Below, piece after piece: positions 15,451 through 23,112 of a stretch of 64,000 nt of DNA. This stretch comes from Kitasatospora albolonga. GTDB lineage: Bacteria > Actinomycetota > Actinomycetes > Streptomycetales > Streptomycetaceae. The DNA lies in NCBI GenBank assembly GCA_002082585.1, contig CP020563.1:3094001-3158000 (forward strand). The letters are read 5' to 3'. The translations under genes were made by a program, and so were the position numbers. Position 1 is the stretch's first letter; every line of letters begins with the position of its first letter. The notes below the pieces were generated by a model. It did no database searches. It was not told the origin of the DNA and saw nothing but the letters and a program-made list of their open reading frames with translations.

Positions 15451-15918
15451 CTACCGGTCCCCCACCAGTGAGGCGGCCACCAGCAGGTCGATCAGGGCCA
15501 GAAGCCCGTGGAACAGCAGCATCGTCCGGGACAGCGCCACCGCTCGCCAGGCCACCGGGGTCCCGTAGCGCTCGGCGTCCATGGTGAACAGGGGCACAGG
15601 TGCGGGGGCGGGGGTGGCTGGGTCGGGGACCCCCACCGAGGTCAGGTTCTCGGTGGGGGCGGACGCGCGTTCATAGAGGGAACGGAAGAGCCGCTCCTGT
15701 CCCAGGTAGAAGCTGTCCAGCAGCCAGAAGCCCGTGGTCATCATCAGCGCGGCCACCACGACCGTCCAGGTCGGCCGACTGCTCGAAACGGCCACTAACG
15801 CACCGCTCAGCGTCATGCTCCAGCCTTTGATCAGGAAGGAGTTGGTCCCGAGCCGGGCGATGGTGTGCTGGAGGAACTCCAGGTGCTTGACCCGCTCATC
15901 ACCGAGGACCGGACTCAT
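15451..15918 (-). CDS. small membrane protein, last gene of the TIR operon
   Basis: A 155-residue protein. It opens with an amphipathic segment ERVKHLEFLQHTIARLG, then NSFLIKGWSMTLSGALVA, a short loop and a second hydrophobic segment that ends in FWLLDSFYLGQERLFRSLY. A third hydrophobic stretch lies near residues 130-150. This EFLQ-IARL-NSFLIKGW / FWLLDSFYL-QERLF pattern recalls small multimeric bacterial membrane proteins seen beside conflict genes (RipA/8xMP- or SLATT-like); I cannot confirm the family. Start ATG 15918 overlaps the stop of the preceding operon gene by 4 bases. Codon 41 is TTA (15796-15798), so its translation may depend on bldA tRNA. Could be a pore-forming or sensing component (inference). 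Confidence 0.75.
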   Translation of the reverse strand: MSPVLGDERVKHLEFLQHTIARLGTNSFLIKGWSMTLSGALVAVSSSRPTWTVVVAALMMTTGFWLLDSFYLGQERLFRSLYERASAPTENLTSVGVPDPATPAPAPVPLFTMDAERYGTPVAWRAVALSRTMLLFHGLLALIDLLVAASLVGDR

Positions 15919-17435
15919 GCGGAGTGCCCGGTTCCAGGGCCGGGGACGTGCGGCCCTTCGGCCGGCTCCTCCTTGTCACCCGGGCCGGTCGGCTGCTCGG
16001 GGAGACGCTCGTCCGCTTCGTCCCGTACGGCAGGCCCCTGGACGCCGGATTCCCGTACGGCAGTGTCGTCATCGTCCTCCCCCCACTGACTGTTCAGCCG
16101 CTCGGCCACCCGCTCGAGGCGGTCGTGCAGCTTCGACGGGGCGTTGGTCTCCAGCACCTCCCGGATCTCGTGGAGCTGTTCCAGCCGGAGGCGCGGCAGG
16201 GTGTCGGCCGGGGTGGGGCCCGTCCGCTCGTCGTCCGCCGGGTACGGCCAGACCGTCATGCCGAGCGGGAAGTCGAAATCGCCCGCCGCCCCCGTTCTGG
16301 CCCGCTCCTCCACCAGGGCGATACAGGCGTCGTCGAGCGTGTGGTGGGCCCGGTTCTCCGCGAGCACCGTCGCCGACCTCAGCGCGGACCAGGACGTGGC
16401 GTGCAGGGCCAGATCCTCCCGGGCGGCCTTCAACAGCTTCACCGCGGAGTCCTCCGTCTTCTTCGTGGCCTTCCGGGCCCTCTCGGCCCGGTCCGCGTAC
16501 GGGTTGTGGGCCAGGACCTTGGCCAGGACCGCGGAGACGCTGAGCGCCAGCAGGAGCGCCACCACGGCCGGGCGGTACTGCGCCAGGTGGTGGAATTCAT
16601 CGGCGGCGTGGGCGCTCCGCAGGTAGGCCCACACCGCCACCATCCCCAGGATGCCGACCGTCAGCAGGACCGGAGCCGTCATGTTCGGCCAGGGCAGATC
16701 CGTTTCCGCCCGCTTCTCGGTCAGCGGGCCCTCGCGCTTCCCCCGGCCGGTCACGGCGGAGCGGAGGCCGGTACGCCGTCGCTCCGTCCTCCGGTCCGCC
16801 CGTGTCCTGAACCGGAACACGGATTCCGCGAGCAGGGTGCCCGCCGCCAGCAGGCACACGGTGATCCCTATGCCCGGCAGATAGGCCAGCCACCACTCCC
16901 ACGAGTCCTTTCCGACACTGATGACCTGCCGCACGATCGACGCCATGAAAGCGGCCTCGAACACCGCGCCGATCACCAGGCACAAGGGGAGAATCACCTT
17001 GCGCCACAGGGTGGACGACCGGCGGAGGTCCTCCGGGCCGTCCGTGGCGTGGGCGAGCTCCAGCCGCCGTGCGCTCCGGCGGGCCCGGGCCGGTGACCGG
17101 CCCAGGGTGAGGCGTTCCACCGCCTCGATCCCGCCACGCGCCCGCTCGGCGGAGCGGATCACCTTCGCGGTACCGGCGCCGAGCTCCTCCTGAGCGGCGG
17201 CCAGTTGGGTGTTGGCGGTGGTGAACGCCCGCATCAGTAGCGCGCGTTCCCTGCTGTCCGTCCGGTCGGCCGTCCGGCCGGCCGGACCGGCGGACACGGC
17301 ACCGGCCCCGTTGACCGGGTCACCGTTGTACGGGTCACCGTTTCCCCTGCCGGACAGCGTGAGAAGCTCACGACCGCAGGGCTTCGCCGCCTGATAGCGG
17401 GCCCCGTTCGACACTGTCTCCCCATTGACGCCCAT
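15915..17435 (-). CDS. four-TM membrane protein with cytoplasmic helical regions
   Basis: A 506-residue protein of unknown family. An N-terminal polar region is followed by a helical segment (about 62-105; TANTQLAAAQEELGAGTAKVIRSAERARGGIEAVERL). Two TM pairs follow: about 148-168 and 182-205, then about 255-275 and 292-312, separated by a basic loop. A charged helical region (about 325-440) and an acidic Pro/Glu-rich tail close the protein. Nothing looks catalytic. It follows the vWA lipoprotein gene by 38 bases and overlaps the next gene by 4, so it belongs to the six-gene operon. It may anchor or signal between the cytosolic TIR/NTPase and the surface lipoprotein (inference). Confidence 0.75.
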   Translation of the reverse strand: MGVNGETVSNGARYQAAKPCGRELLTLSGRGNGDPYNGDPVNGAGAVSAGPAGRTADRTDSRERALLMRAFTTANTQLAAAQEELGAGTAKVIRSAERARGGIEAVERLTLGRSPARARRSARRLELAHATDGPEDLRRSSTLWRKVILPLCLVIGAVFEAAFMASIVRQVISVGKDSWEWWLAYLPGIGITVCLLAAGTLLAESVFRFRTRADRRTERRRTGLRSAVTGRGKREGPLTEKRAETDLPWPNMTAPVLLTVGILGMVAVWAYLRSAHAADEFHHLAQYRPAVVALLLALSVSAVLAKVLAHNPYADRAERARKATKKTEDSAVKLLKAAREDLALHATSWSALRSATVLAENRAHHTLDDACIALVEERARTGAAGDFDFPLGMTVWPYPADDERTGPTPADTLPRLRLEQLHEIREVLETNAPSKLHDRLERVAERLNSQWGEDDDDTAVRESGVQGPAVRDEADERLPEQPTGPGDKEEPAEGPHVPGPGTGHSA

Positions 17436-17473
17436 GAACCGCCACCGCCTCCCCGTTCATCACCTGTTACTTG

Positions 17474-18775
17474 TTACTTGGTCACCACGATGTCGACCCG
17501 GCGGTCGCACTGAAGTGCCTCGTCCGTGTCGCGGGCACCGCTTCCGGCGGCGACCTGCTTCGGGCAGGCCCCGGCCAGCCCGCGTCCGTACGCCGTCACA
17601 CCGCGCACCCCGTGGGCCGTCAGCACCTCCGCGACGGCGTCCGCCCGCTGCTGGGAGAGCGACAGGTTGTTCCCGGCCCCGCCGCGTGGATCGACGTAGC
17701 CGAGCACCTGCACCTCGGCCCCGGGACTGCTCCGCACCTTCCGCGCGATATCGGTGAGCTCGTGCAGGCCCGGCTCCCGGATCACGGCGGAGTTCGGGTC
17801 GAACAGTGCCGCCCCGTGCACCGGGTACGTCTCTGAGCGCCCCGCCCCGAAACGGACCACCGGGTCCACGGGCGGCTTCGACGCGGACGCCCGGCGCAGC
17901 GATCCGGGTACGGGGGTGTCGACGGCACGGCAGTCCTCGGCCCCGGCCTGCTTCGGCCGGCTCTCCGCGCACAGGCGCAGCCAGAGCCGGTTCAGCCAGC
18001 CCGCCTGGGCCGGGGTGGGGGCGGGCTGGGCGCCTGCCGTCCGGCCCAGGCCCACGAAGGTGACCGGCACGCCCGCCGGTATCTCCTGCGGCAGCTCGGC
18101 GGCGTCACGGCAGAGGTCGGCGAAGGTGTCGATCTCCCGGTCGTCGGCGAACGTCGCGGGGCGCAGATCGACGCAGCCCAGGGTGGACAGGCCGTCGGTG
18201 AGGACGATCAGCTCGCCGGGCCCCGATCCGTTTCCGGAACCTCCGTTTCCGGAGTCCTCGCGGCCGTCCTCCCGGCCGGGGCTCTCGCCCAGGACGGCGG
18301 CGGCCGACCGGACGGCCGCCAGGATGTCGGTACCGCCGCTCGTGGGCACCGTCTCCTGTGCCTGGGCCAGGTTCTTCTCCAGGCAGGCGGTGGCGTCCGT
18401 CTCGCGCTCCCCCTGGTTGTCCGGATTGTCGTTCTCCCAGGTCCAGTCGGTCGACAGGCGCAGCGCCGACCACTCGACGTCTCCCGCTCCGGCGAAGGCC
18501 CCCACCGAGACGGTGTTCCGTTGCTTCACGGCCTTCTCCAGGTACGGGATGACCGCCTCGGTGTGGTCGCGGCCCCGGTCGGCCCCGGTCGAGCCGCGCA
18601 GGGACGCCGACGCGTCCACGAGGACGACCGTATGAGCCCGGCTCTGGGCAGCCTTCTTCATCCAGTCGCACTTTCCGGTGGCAGGCGTCCCGTCGCCGCA
18701 GGACGTGATGCCTGCGGACAGGAGTACGACCACAAGAGCGGGCGCCAGTCGTCGGACCACCACGGGGGCCCTCAC
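17474..18775 (-). CDS. vWA-OmpA domain lipoprotein
   Basis: A 433-residue predicted surface lipoprotein. A basic, hydrophobic signal peptide ends in the lipobox ITSC with the lipid-bearing Cys at residue 26. A von Willebrand A domain follows: VVLVDASASLRGS gives the MIDAS D-x-S-x-S (D54, S56, S58), and SGGTDI and VLTDGLS supply the other metal-loop residues. The C-terminal 110 residues form an OmpA-like peptidoglycan-binding domain with LFDPNSAVI, VQVLGYVDPRGGAGNNLSLSQQRADAVAEVL and DRRVDIVV. It should be anchored outside the membrane and bind the cell wall. Start ATG overlaps the upstream stop (ATGA). vWA domains mediate protein contacts, so it may be the outer sensor or scaffold of this operon (inference). 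Confidence 0.85.
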   Translation of the reverse strand: MRAPVVVRRLAPALVVVLLSAGITSCGDGTPATGKCDWMKKAAQSRAHTVVLVDASASLRGSTGADRGRDHTEAVIPYLEKAVKQRNTVSVGAFAGAGDVEWSALRLSTDWTWENDNPDNQGERETDATACLEKNLAQAQETVPTSGGTDILAAVRSAAAVLGESPGREDGREDSGNGGSGNGSGPGELIVLTDGLSTLGCVDLRPATFADDREIDTFADLCRDAAELPQEIPAGVPVTFVGLGRTAGAQPAPTPAQAGWLNRLWLRLCAESRPKQAGAEDCRAVDTPVPGSLRRASASKPPVDPVVRFGAGRSETYPVHGAALFDPNSAVIREPGLHELTDIARKVRSSPGAEVQVLGYVDPRGGAGNNLSLSQQRADAVAEVLTAHGVRGVTAYGRGLAGACPKQVAAGSGARDTDEALQCDRRVDIVVTK

Positions 18776-19773
18776 TCGGACGTCCCCGTGGAACCGGAAC
18801 CGGTGCCGGAACCGGTGCCGGAACCGGAGGCCGGGCCCGACCCGGACCCGGAACCGTCACGTGGGTCGGCGTCCGCCGCTCCCGTTCCCGCGGTCTCGGA
18901 GGTCACCCAGGCGAACGGTGAGACGCCCATCTGCTTGCAGAAGCTGCTGAGGGCCTTGTCATAGGCGTTGGAGAACTCGTAGAGCCCCACCTGGTCGTGG
19001 TCCTTGGCCGCCCGGCCGAGGACCTGGGCGAGCGCCTGGGTGCCGTTGCGGCGGGTCTCCCGCAGCGCCTTCATCGTGGCGGCGAAGTCGCGGTCGGCGA
19101 GCGGGGCGACGAAGGGGGCCAGGAACTGCCGTTCCACCGCGCCCGGGTTCTCGGTCATCTCCAGCGTGGTGACCACGTCGATCCAGATCTCCGTGAGGGC
19201 CGCCGCGTGCTGGGCCTTGAGTTCGCCGAGCCGGTGCTCCTCCCTCATCCGGAGCTCGGTCAGCCGGAACGGCCGTACGTGGTCCCGCAGCGCCGGGTCG
19301 CTCCGCACCCGGACGGAGGCCCGGCAGCTGATCATGCCCTTGTCGTCGGTGTAGCACCACACCTCGCCGAGCCTGCGGTTGATGGCCTCCTCCGCCGCGA
19401 CCGGGTCGGCCGGGTCATGGGCGCGGGCGATGCCCCAGACCCGCCGGACCAGTTCGCGGCGGGCCGTCTCCTCCAGGGCGGCCGCCCGTTCCCGCAGGTC
19501 CGCGAACGTCATCTCCGTACTGCGCCAGTGGAAGTGCGGGGTCAGGTGGAACTCGAACACATCGTCCCGGGACGCCACCGTCATCGGTACGTCGCGGAAG
19601 GGCAGTTCGGCTGTCGCCTCGGCCCGTACGGGTTCCACGGACGTGCCGGTCAGGCCGCCGGACGCCGACGCCCGCCGTGCCTCGGCCCGGCCGGGGCGCT
19701 CGCTCTCCGGGGTGTCGGGGTCCCCCCACAACCAGGCACGGATGCCGGCGAAGAATCCTTTACGTACAGCCAT
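18772..19773 (-). CDS. uncharacterised 333-aa protein with Gly/Ser-rich tail
   Basis: No family recognised with confidence. The N-terminus MAVRKGFFAGIRAWLWG could be a short amphipathic membrane-associating helix. Residues about 55-150 (RDVPMTVASRDDVFEFHLTP, then helical ELVRRVWGIARAHDP and RRLGEVWCYTDDKG) vaguely resemble an SPFH/band-7 layout, that is beta strands followed by a helix-rich part. The middle is helical and charged, and the last 40 residues are almost only Gly, Ser, Thr and Pro. The start lies 4 bases after the NTPase stop and its own stop overlaps the vWA gene start. It is probably a structural or adaptor component of the operon (inference). Confidence 0.7.
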   Translation of the reverse strand: MAVRKGFFAGIRAWLWGDPDTPESERPGRAEARRASASGGLTGTSVEPVRAEATAELPFRDVPMTVASRDDVFEFHLTPHFHWRSTEMTFADLRERAAALEETARRELVRRVWGIARAHDPADPVAAEEAINRRLGEVWCYTDDKGMISCRASVRVRSDPALRDHVRPFRLTELRMREEHRLGELKAQHAAALTEIWIDVVTTLEMTENPGAVERQFLAPFVAPLADRDFAATMKALRETRRNGTQALAQVLGRAAKDHDQVGLYEFSNAYDKALSSFCKQMGVSPFAWVTSETAGTGAADADPRDGSGSGSGPASGSGTGSGTGSGSTGTSE

Positions 19774-19776
19774 GGG

Positions 19777-22056
19777 TCACTTCCTCTCTCCGGGCCCGGC
19801 GGTGCCGAGCGCGATGGACTGCTGGATGCGTCGCAGTACCGGCGATTCCGGCCGCCGCAGCCGCCAGATCCCCAGGTGGAACAGGGCCCGTCCACGCAGG
19901 GGCCCGCAGAGGACACGGGGAACGATCTCCTCGAAGAGGCGCTCGAGGGCGTCGTCACCCTCCGCTCCCGTCAGCCACCGCTCCAGAAGCGTCCACGTGC
20001 GGGCCGATGTCTCCTGCGTGGTCAGGGCCCGGCGCAGCAGCCCCACCAGCAGGTGCCTGCGCCGCTCGTCCGCCAGCGCGAGTTCCGCCAGCGCGGGTCT
20101 GCCGCGCCGGGATGTACGTACGGTGAACCGGCCCAGCGCCAGCATCGAGCGGACCGCGTGCTGCGGCAGGTGGTCGTCCGGCGAGGTGATCCAGGCGTCC
20201 AGCTCGTCGGCGACCGGGTCCACCGGCCCCTCCAGGAAGAGCGAGGCCATGGAGAAGGCGACCGCGTTGCTGGACGCCAGCTGGGGTTTGGTGCCCAGCC
20301 TGCGCAGCTCCCGCAGGGCGGTCGGCAGGTCCTGGAGCCCCACGGTGGTGCCGTACGTACGGGCGGCACTGTTGTGCAGCCCCCGGTTGTGGCCCCCCGC
20401 CCAGTTCTTCAGGCGCGCGGTCACCCGCCGGGACAGCGCCTCCTGCGCGTACGCCATCTCCAGCGCCAGGGCGGCACACTGCTGGTGCACCGACGAATTG
20501 CTCACGGCCCAGGGGTGCACGGTCTCGCGGTAGACGAAGTCGAAGTCGAACCGCATGAGGATGCCGACGATCTCGGCGACGCGGACCTTGATCCGCTCGG
20601 GCACACGGGCCTTTCGGGAGCCGCTGCGGGAGGCTCTCCCCTGGACGTCTCCGGAAGCTCTTCCTGGGGCTCCGGAGACGATCGCCTCCAGCCATCGCAG
20701 CAACGGCTTCCGCAGATCGCCGTAGCTGTGCCAGGCGACCTCCAGCAGGGCGGGCAGCAGCTCCCGGTCCGCCAGCACGGCACGGCGCGGACCGTCGGCC
20801 CGCGCGGTCGTCGCCCAGGTCTCGGGCGCGCGCATCTCGCGCGGAACGAGGCGGTCCAGGTCCCTGGAGAACACGAGGTTCACCGGTGCCGTGTCCCGGC
20901 TCTCGAAACGCGGCAGCACCGTGCCGCTCAGCAGATCAGCCGTCTCGATGACGTCCGCCAGCGGGTGGCCGTGGAAACAGGCGTACGCGATCCGGATCGC
21001 CTGCCGGTGCGGGTCCAGCAGCAGATCGGCTTCGGGCGCGCCATCCGGACTGAGCAACTTCCTTGCCAGCAGCGGGAGTCGGTCGCGCCACTCCCCGATG
21101 GCTCCGGCGATGTCGGCTTCGTCGGAGTGGACGCACTCGGCGAGTTTGCGCGCCAGCCGTACGACCTCCGCCACGGAGGCCGCCATGCCCAGCGCGCGAT
21201 CGATCCGCTCCTCGCCCGCCAGCCGCGCGATGTACGCCGCCGAGCCGGCCGGGCCGCATTCCCGGCCGACGGCGCAGCGGGCGCGGTGGGTGGCCAGCAG
21301 GTCCCGCAGGTGCGCTTCGAGTACGGCGGAGAGATCGGGGCGCCCGTGCTCGAACACCAGGTGCTGGGGCCGGTCGGCCCCGTACGGGGCGGACTCGCCG
21401 ATGACGACGACGTACACCCCCGCGCGTACGGCGATGCGGGCGAGCGTCTCCAGCGTACGGACGCCGTACGGCTGCGCCCCGATGTCCACCATGTACCCCC
21501 GGCCCGCCTCGAACAGAGCCTCCGCCTGCTCGCACACGCCCTGAAGGAGGTCACCGTCGTCGCGGTGCAGCGTGCGCAGCGCGTACCGGGCGCAGACCCC
21601 GGCGAGCAGCGTGGCGGCCGTCGCGTACCGGCCGCTGCCCTGCGGCCCCTCGAGGACCACGAGGTGGTGTTCCTTGAGGCTCAGGGCCATGTCGGCATGG
21701 CGGGCGACCTTCTCGTGGACGCGTACGAAGGCGTCCGCCTCGAAGGGGAGCGCCCAGACCTCGTCGGAGGAGGACGACGCGGACTCGCCGTGGTAGTTCT
21801 CCACGTAGAAGGCGGTGCCGTGCTTGCCGGTGGTGACCGCGCTCCGCCTGGTCCTCAGCAGGCTGTGCTCACGGGCCGCCCGGTGCTCGACGAAGTCGAC
21901 CTGGCCGCCGTCGGGCGGGCCCTCGGCGTCCTCGTCCGGCTCCCGGCCGTCACCGGCGGTGGTGGCGTCGCCCGCCGGTTCGGGGAGCGGCTCCTGTCCG
22001 GGCAGGTCAGCGGAGGGGGGAGGGCCCTCGCCGTCCGGCATCGGTGGTTCGGTCAT
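19777..22056 (-). CDS. P-loop NTPase-like protein with degenerate Walker A and helical C-terminus
   Basis: A 759-residue protein. An acidic, proline-rich N-terminus (about 1-60) is followed by a nucleotide-binding-like domain: HHLVVLEGPQGSGRYATAATLL (about 128-149) is a Walker A-like loop in which the Lys is Arg and the Ser/Thr is Tyr. GYMVDIGAQ or GVYVVVIGES could be the Walker B strand. The remaining roughly 450 residues are mostly helical, as in STAND-type ATPases or repeat-containing sensors. TGKHGTAFYVENYHGES at about 76-92 is a notable Gly/Asn-rich patch, and a similar VYYENAP patch occurs in the TIR protein. Start ATG overlaps the TIR gene stop by 4 bases. It probably senses or regulates the TIR effector (inference). 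Confidence 0.75.
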   Translation of the reverse strand: MTEPPMPDGEGPPPSADLPGQEPLPEPAGDATTAGDGREPDEDAEGPPDGGQVDFVEHRAAREHSLLRTRRSAVTTGKHGTAFYVENYHGESASSSSDEVWALPFEADAFVRVHEKVARHADMALSLKEHHLVVLEGPQGSGRYATAATLLAGVCARYALRTLHRDDGDLLQGVCEQAEALFEAGRGYMVDIGAQPYGVRTLETLARIAVRAGVYVVVIGESAPYGADRPQHLVFEHGRPDLSAVLEAHLRDLLATHRARCAVGRECGPAGSAAYIARLAGEERIDRALGMAASVAEVVRLARKLAECVHSDEADIAGAIGEWRDRLPLLARKLLSPDGAPEADLLLDPHRQAIRIAYACFHGHPLADVIETADLLSGTVLPRFESRDTAPVNLVFSRDLDRLVPREMRAPETWATTARADGPRRAVLADRELLPALLEVAWHSYGDLRKPLLRWLEAIVSGAPGRASGDVQGRASRSGSRKARVPERIKVRVAEIVGILMRFDFDFVYRETVHPWAVSNSSVHQQCAALALEMAYAQEALSRRVTARLKNWAGGHNRGLHNSAARTYGTTVGLQDLPTALRELRRLGTKPQLASSNAVAFSMASLFLEGPVDPVADELDAWITSPDDHLPQHAVRSMLALGRFTVRTSRRGRPALAELALADERRRHLLVGLLRRALTTQETSARTWTLLERWLTGAEGDDALERLFEEIVPRVLCGPLRGRALFHLGIWRLRRPESPVLRRIQQSIALGTAGPGERK

Positions 22057-22781
22057 GATGCGCCTTCCCTCTTTGCGGACTTGGCGGACTTGGCGGGCTT
22101 GGCGGATTTCGTGGACCTGGATTTTCCGGACTTGGGCTTCACGGGATTGGCCGGGTCGGCGAACCTCACGCGACCGGCGGACTCTGCCGGGGCCACCGGA
22201 GCGTTTTCGTAATAGACGCCGTCCCTTTGCGCGATGACCGATCGCTCAGCCTTCTCGACATACGTTCCGCCACCGCTTTTCCACCCCTTTCCGGCCCCCC
22301 GGCTCTTCTTTTTCACCGGAACGTACTGCCGAAGTTCCTTGATCAACGGCTTCACGTCGGTATGCAGATACGGCACCCTCAGCAGCACAGTCTGGCGTTG
22401 GCTGAGCTGGGCGATGTCCTTGGGAAGTTCGTCGGCTCCGGGCAGGACGGAACCCAGGCCCAGAAGCACGGGGATGACGAGCTTCTGCTGTTCCAGGGAG
22501 GTCCGGATCTCCTCCCGCACATAGTCGCGCGCCAGGTCGATCCGGCGCCTCCCGGTGCTCTCGTCCTTCAGGCGCAGCCACTCGGAGCCGATCAGCACGA
22601 GGAGCACCGTGCTCTTCTCCAGCTCCCTGCGGAGCTTCGGCGGGAAGTCCGTGCCTGCGCCCATGGAGCGGCGGTCACGGAAGACGCGGTTCTTCCCGAA
22701 AACCTTGAGCAGTTCGCCGTCGAGGGCGACTGCGGCCTCTTCTCCGTCACCGGTCCGGTAGTTGATGAAAATCCCAGCCAT
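22053..22781 (-). CDS. TIR-domain protein, first gene of a six-gene operon
   Basis: A 242-residue protein with an N-terminal TIR domain (about 1-140): GIFINYRTGDGEEAA (box 1), VFRDRRSMGAGTDFPPKL (box 2), LLVLIGSEWL, and DYVREEIRTSL, where E90 or E91 is at the position of the catalytic Glu of NAD-cleaving TIRs. VIPVLLG closes the fold. A middle patch (VYYENAPVAPAES) and a Lys/Ser/Ala repeat tail (about 215-242) follow; the tail may bind nucleic acid or partners. Bacterial TIR proteins are commonly NADase effectors in antiphage defence. The ATG follows an AAGAAGG site. Its stop overlaps the NTPase start. Effector function is inferred from motifs only. Confidence 0.85.
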   Translation of the reverse strand: MAGIFINYRTGDGEEAAVALDGELLKVFGKNRVFRDRRSMGAGTDFPPKLRRELEKSTVLLVLIGSEWLRLKDESTGRRRIDLARDYVREEIRTSLEQQKLVIPVLLGLGSVLPGADELPKDIAQLSQRQTVLLRVPYLHTDVKPLIKELRQYVPVKKKSRGAGKGWKSGGGTYVEKAERSVIAQRDGVYYENAPVAPAESAGRVRFADPANPVKPKSGKSRSTKSAKPAKSAKSAKREGAS

Positions 22782-23112
22782 GACAAGCCTTCTTTCTCGG
22801 AGGGAACTCTCGGCAGCCGGGGAAGGGGCGCGGGAGCCCGCGAGAGTTCAGGGAGGGGGCCATCGTGGGGAATGGCAGTGGCCGGCCGTGCGAACAGCCG
22901 GGAAATGTGAGACTCGCAGTGTGTTCAGAAGTGGTCAAGAGTTTCCCGCGCCCCATGCGCGGGGACACGGAACACACGTGGGAAAGTCAACGGCGGTGCG
23001 TCACACCGCATATGGACGCACCCGGCAGACATCCGGGTACGACGGAGGGGCGGTCGCCCACGCGGGTACGCGGACGGGGCCGGGGAACGGTTCACCTTCC
23101 CCTGGGAAGTGG
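22782..23112. promoter_or_regulatory. 331-base region upstream of the TIR operon, with inverted repeat
   Basis: No gene seen. This stretch separates the TIR gene start (22781) from the end of the XRE regulator gene (23113), both on the - strand, and should hold the operon promoter. GGTGCGTC at 22995-23002 is exactly complementary to GACGCACC at 23015-23022 with a 12-base spacer around CATATG. That repeat may be an operator or the end of the XRE transcript. The area 22900-23020 is less GC-rich than the flanking genes. An AAGAAGG site lies just before the TIR ATG. Confidence 0.5.
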
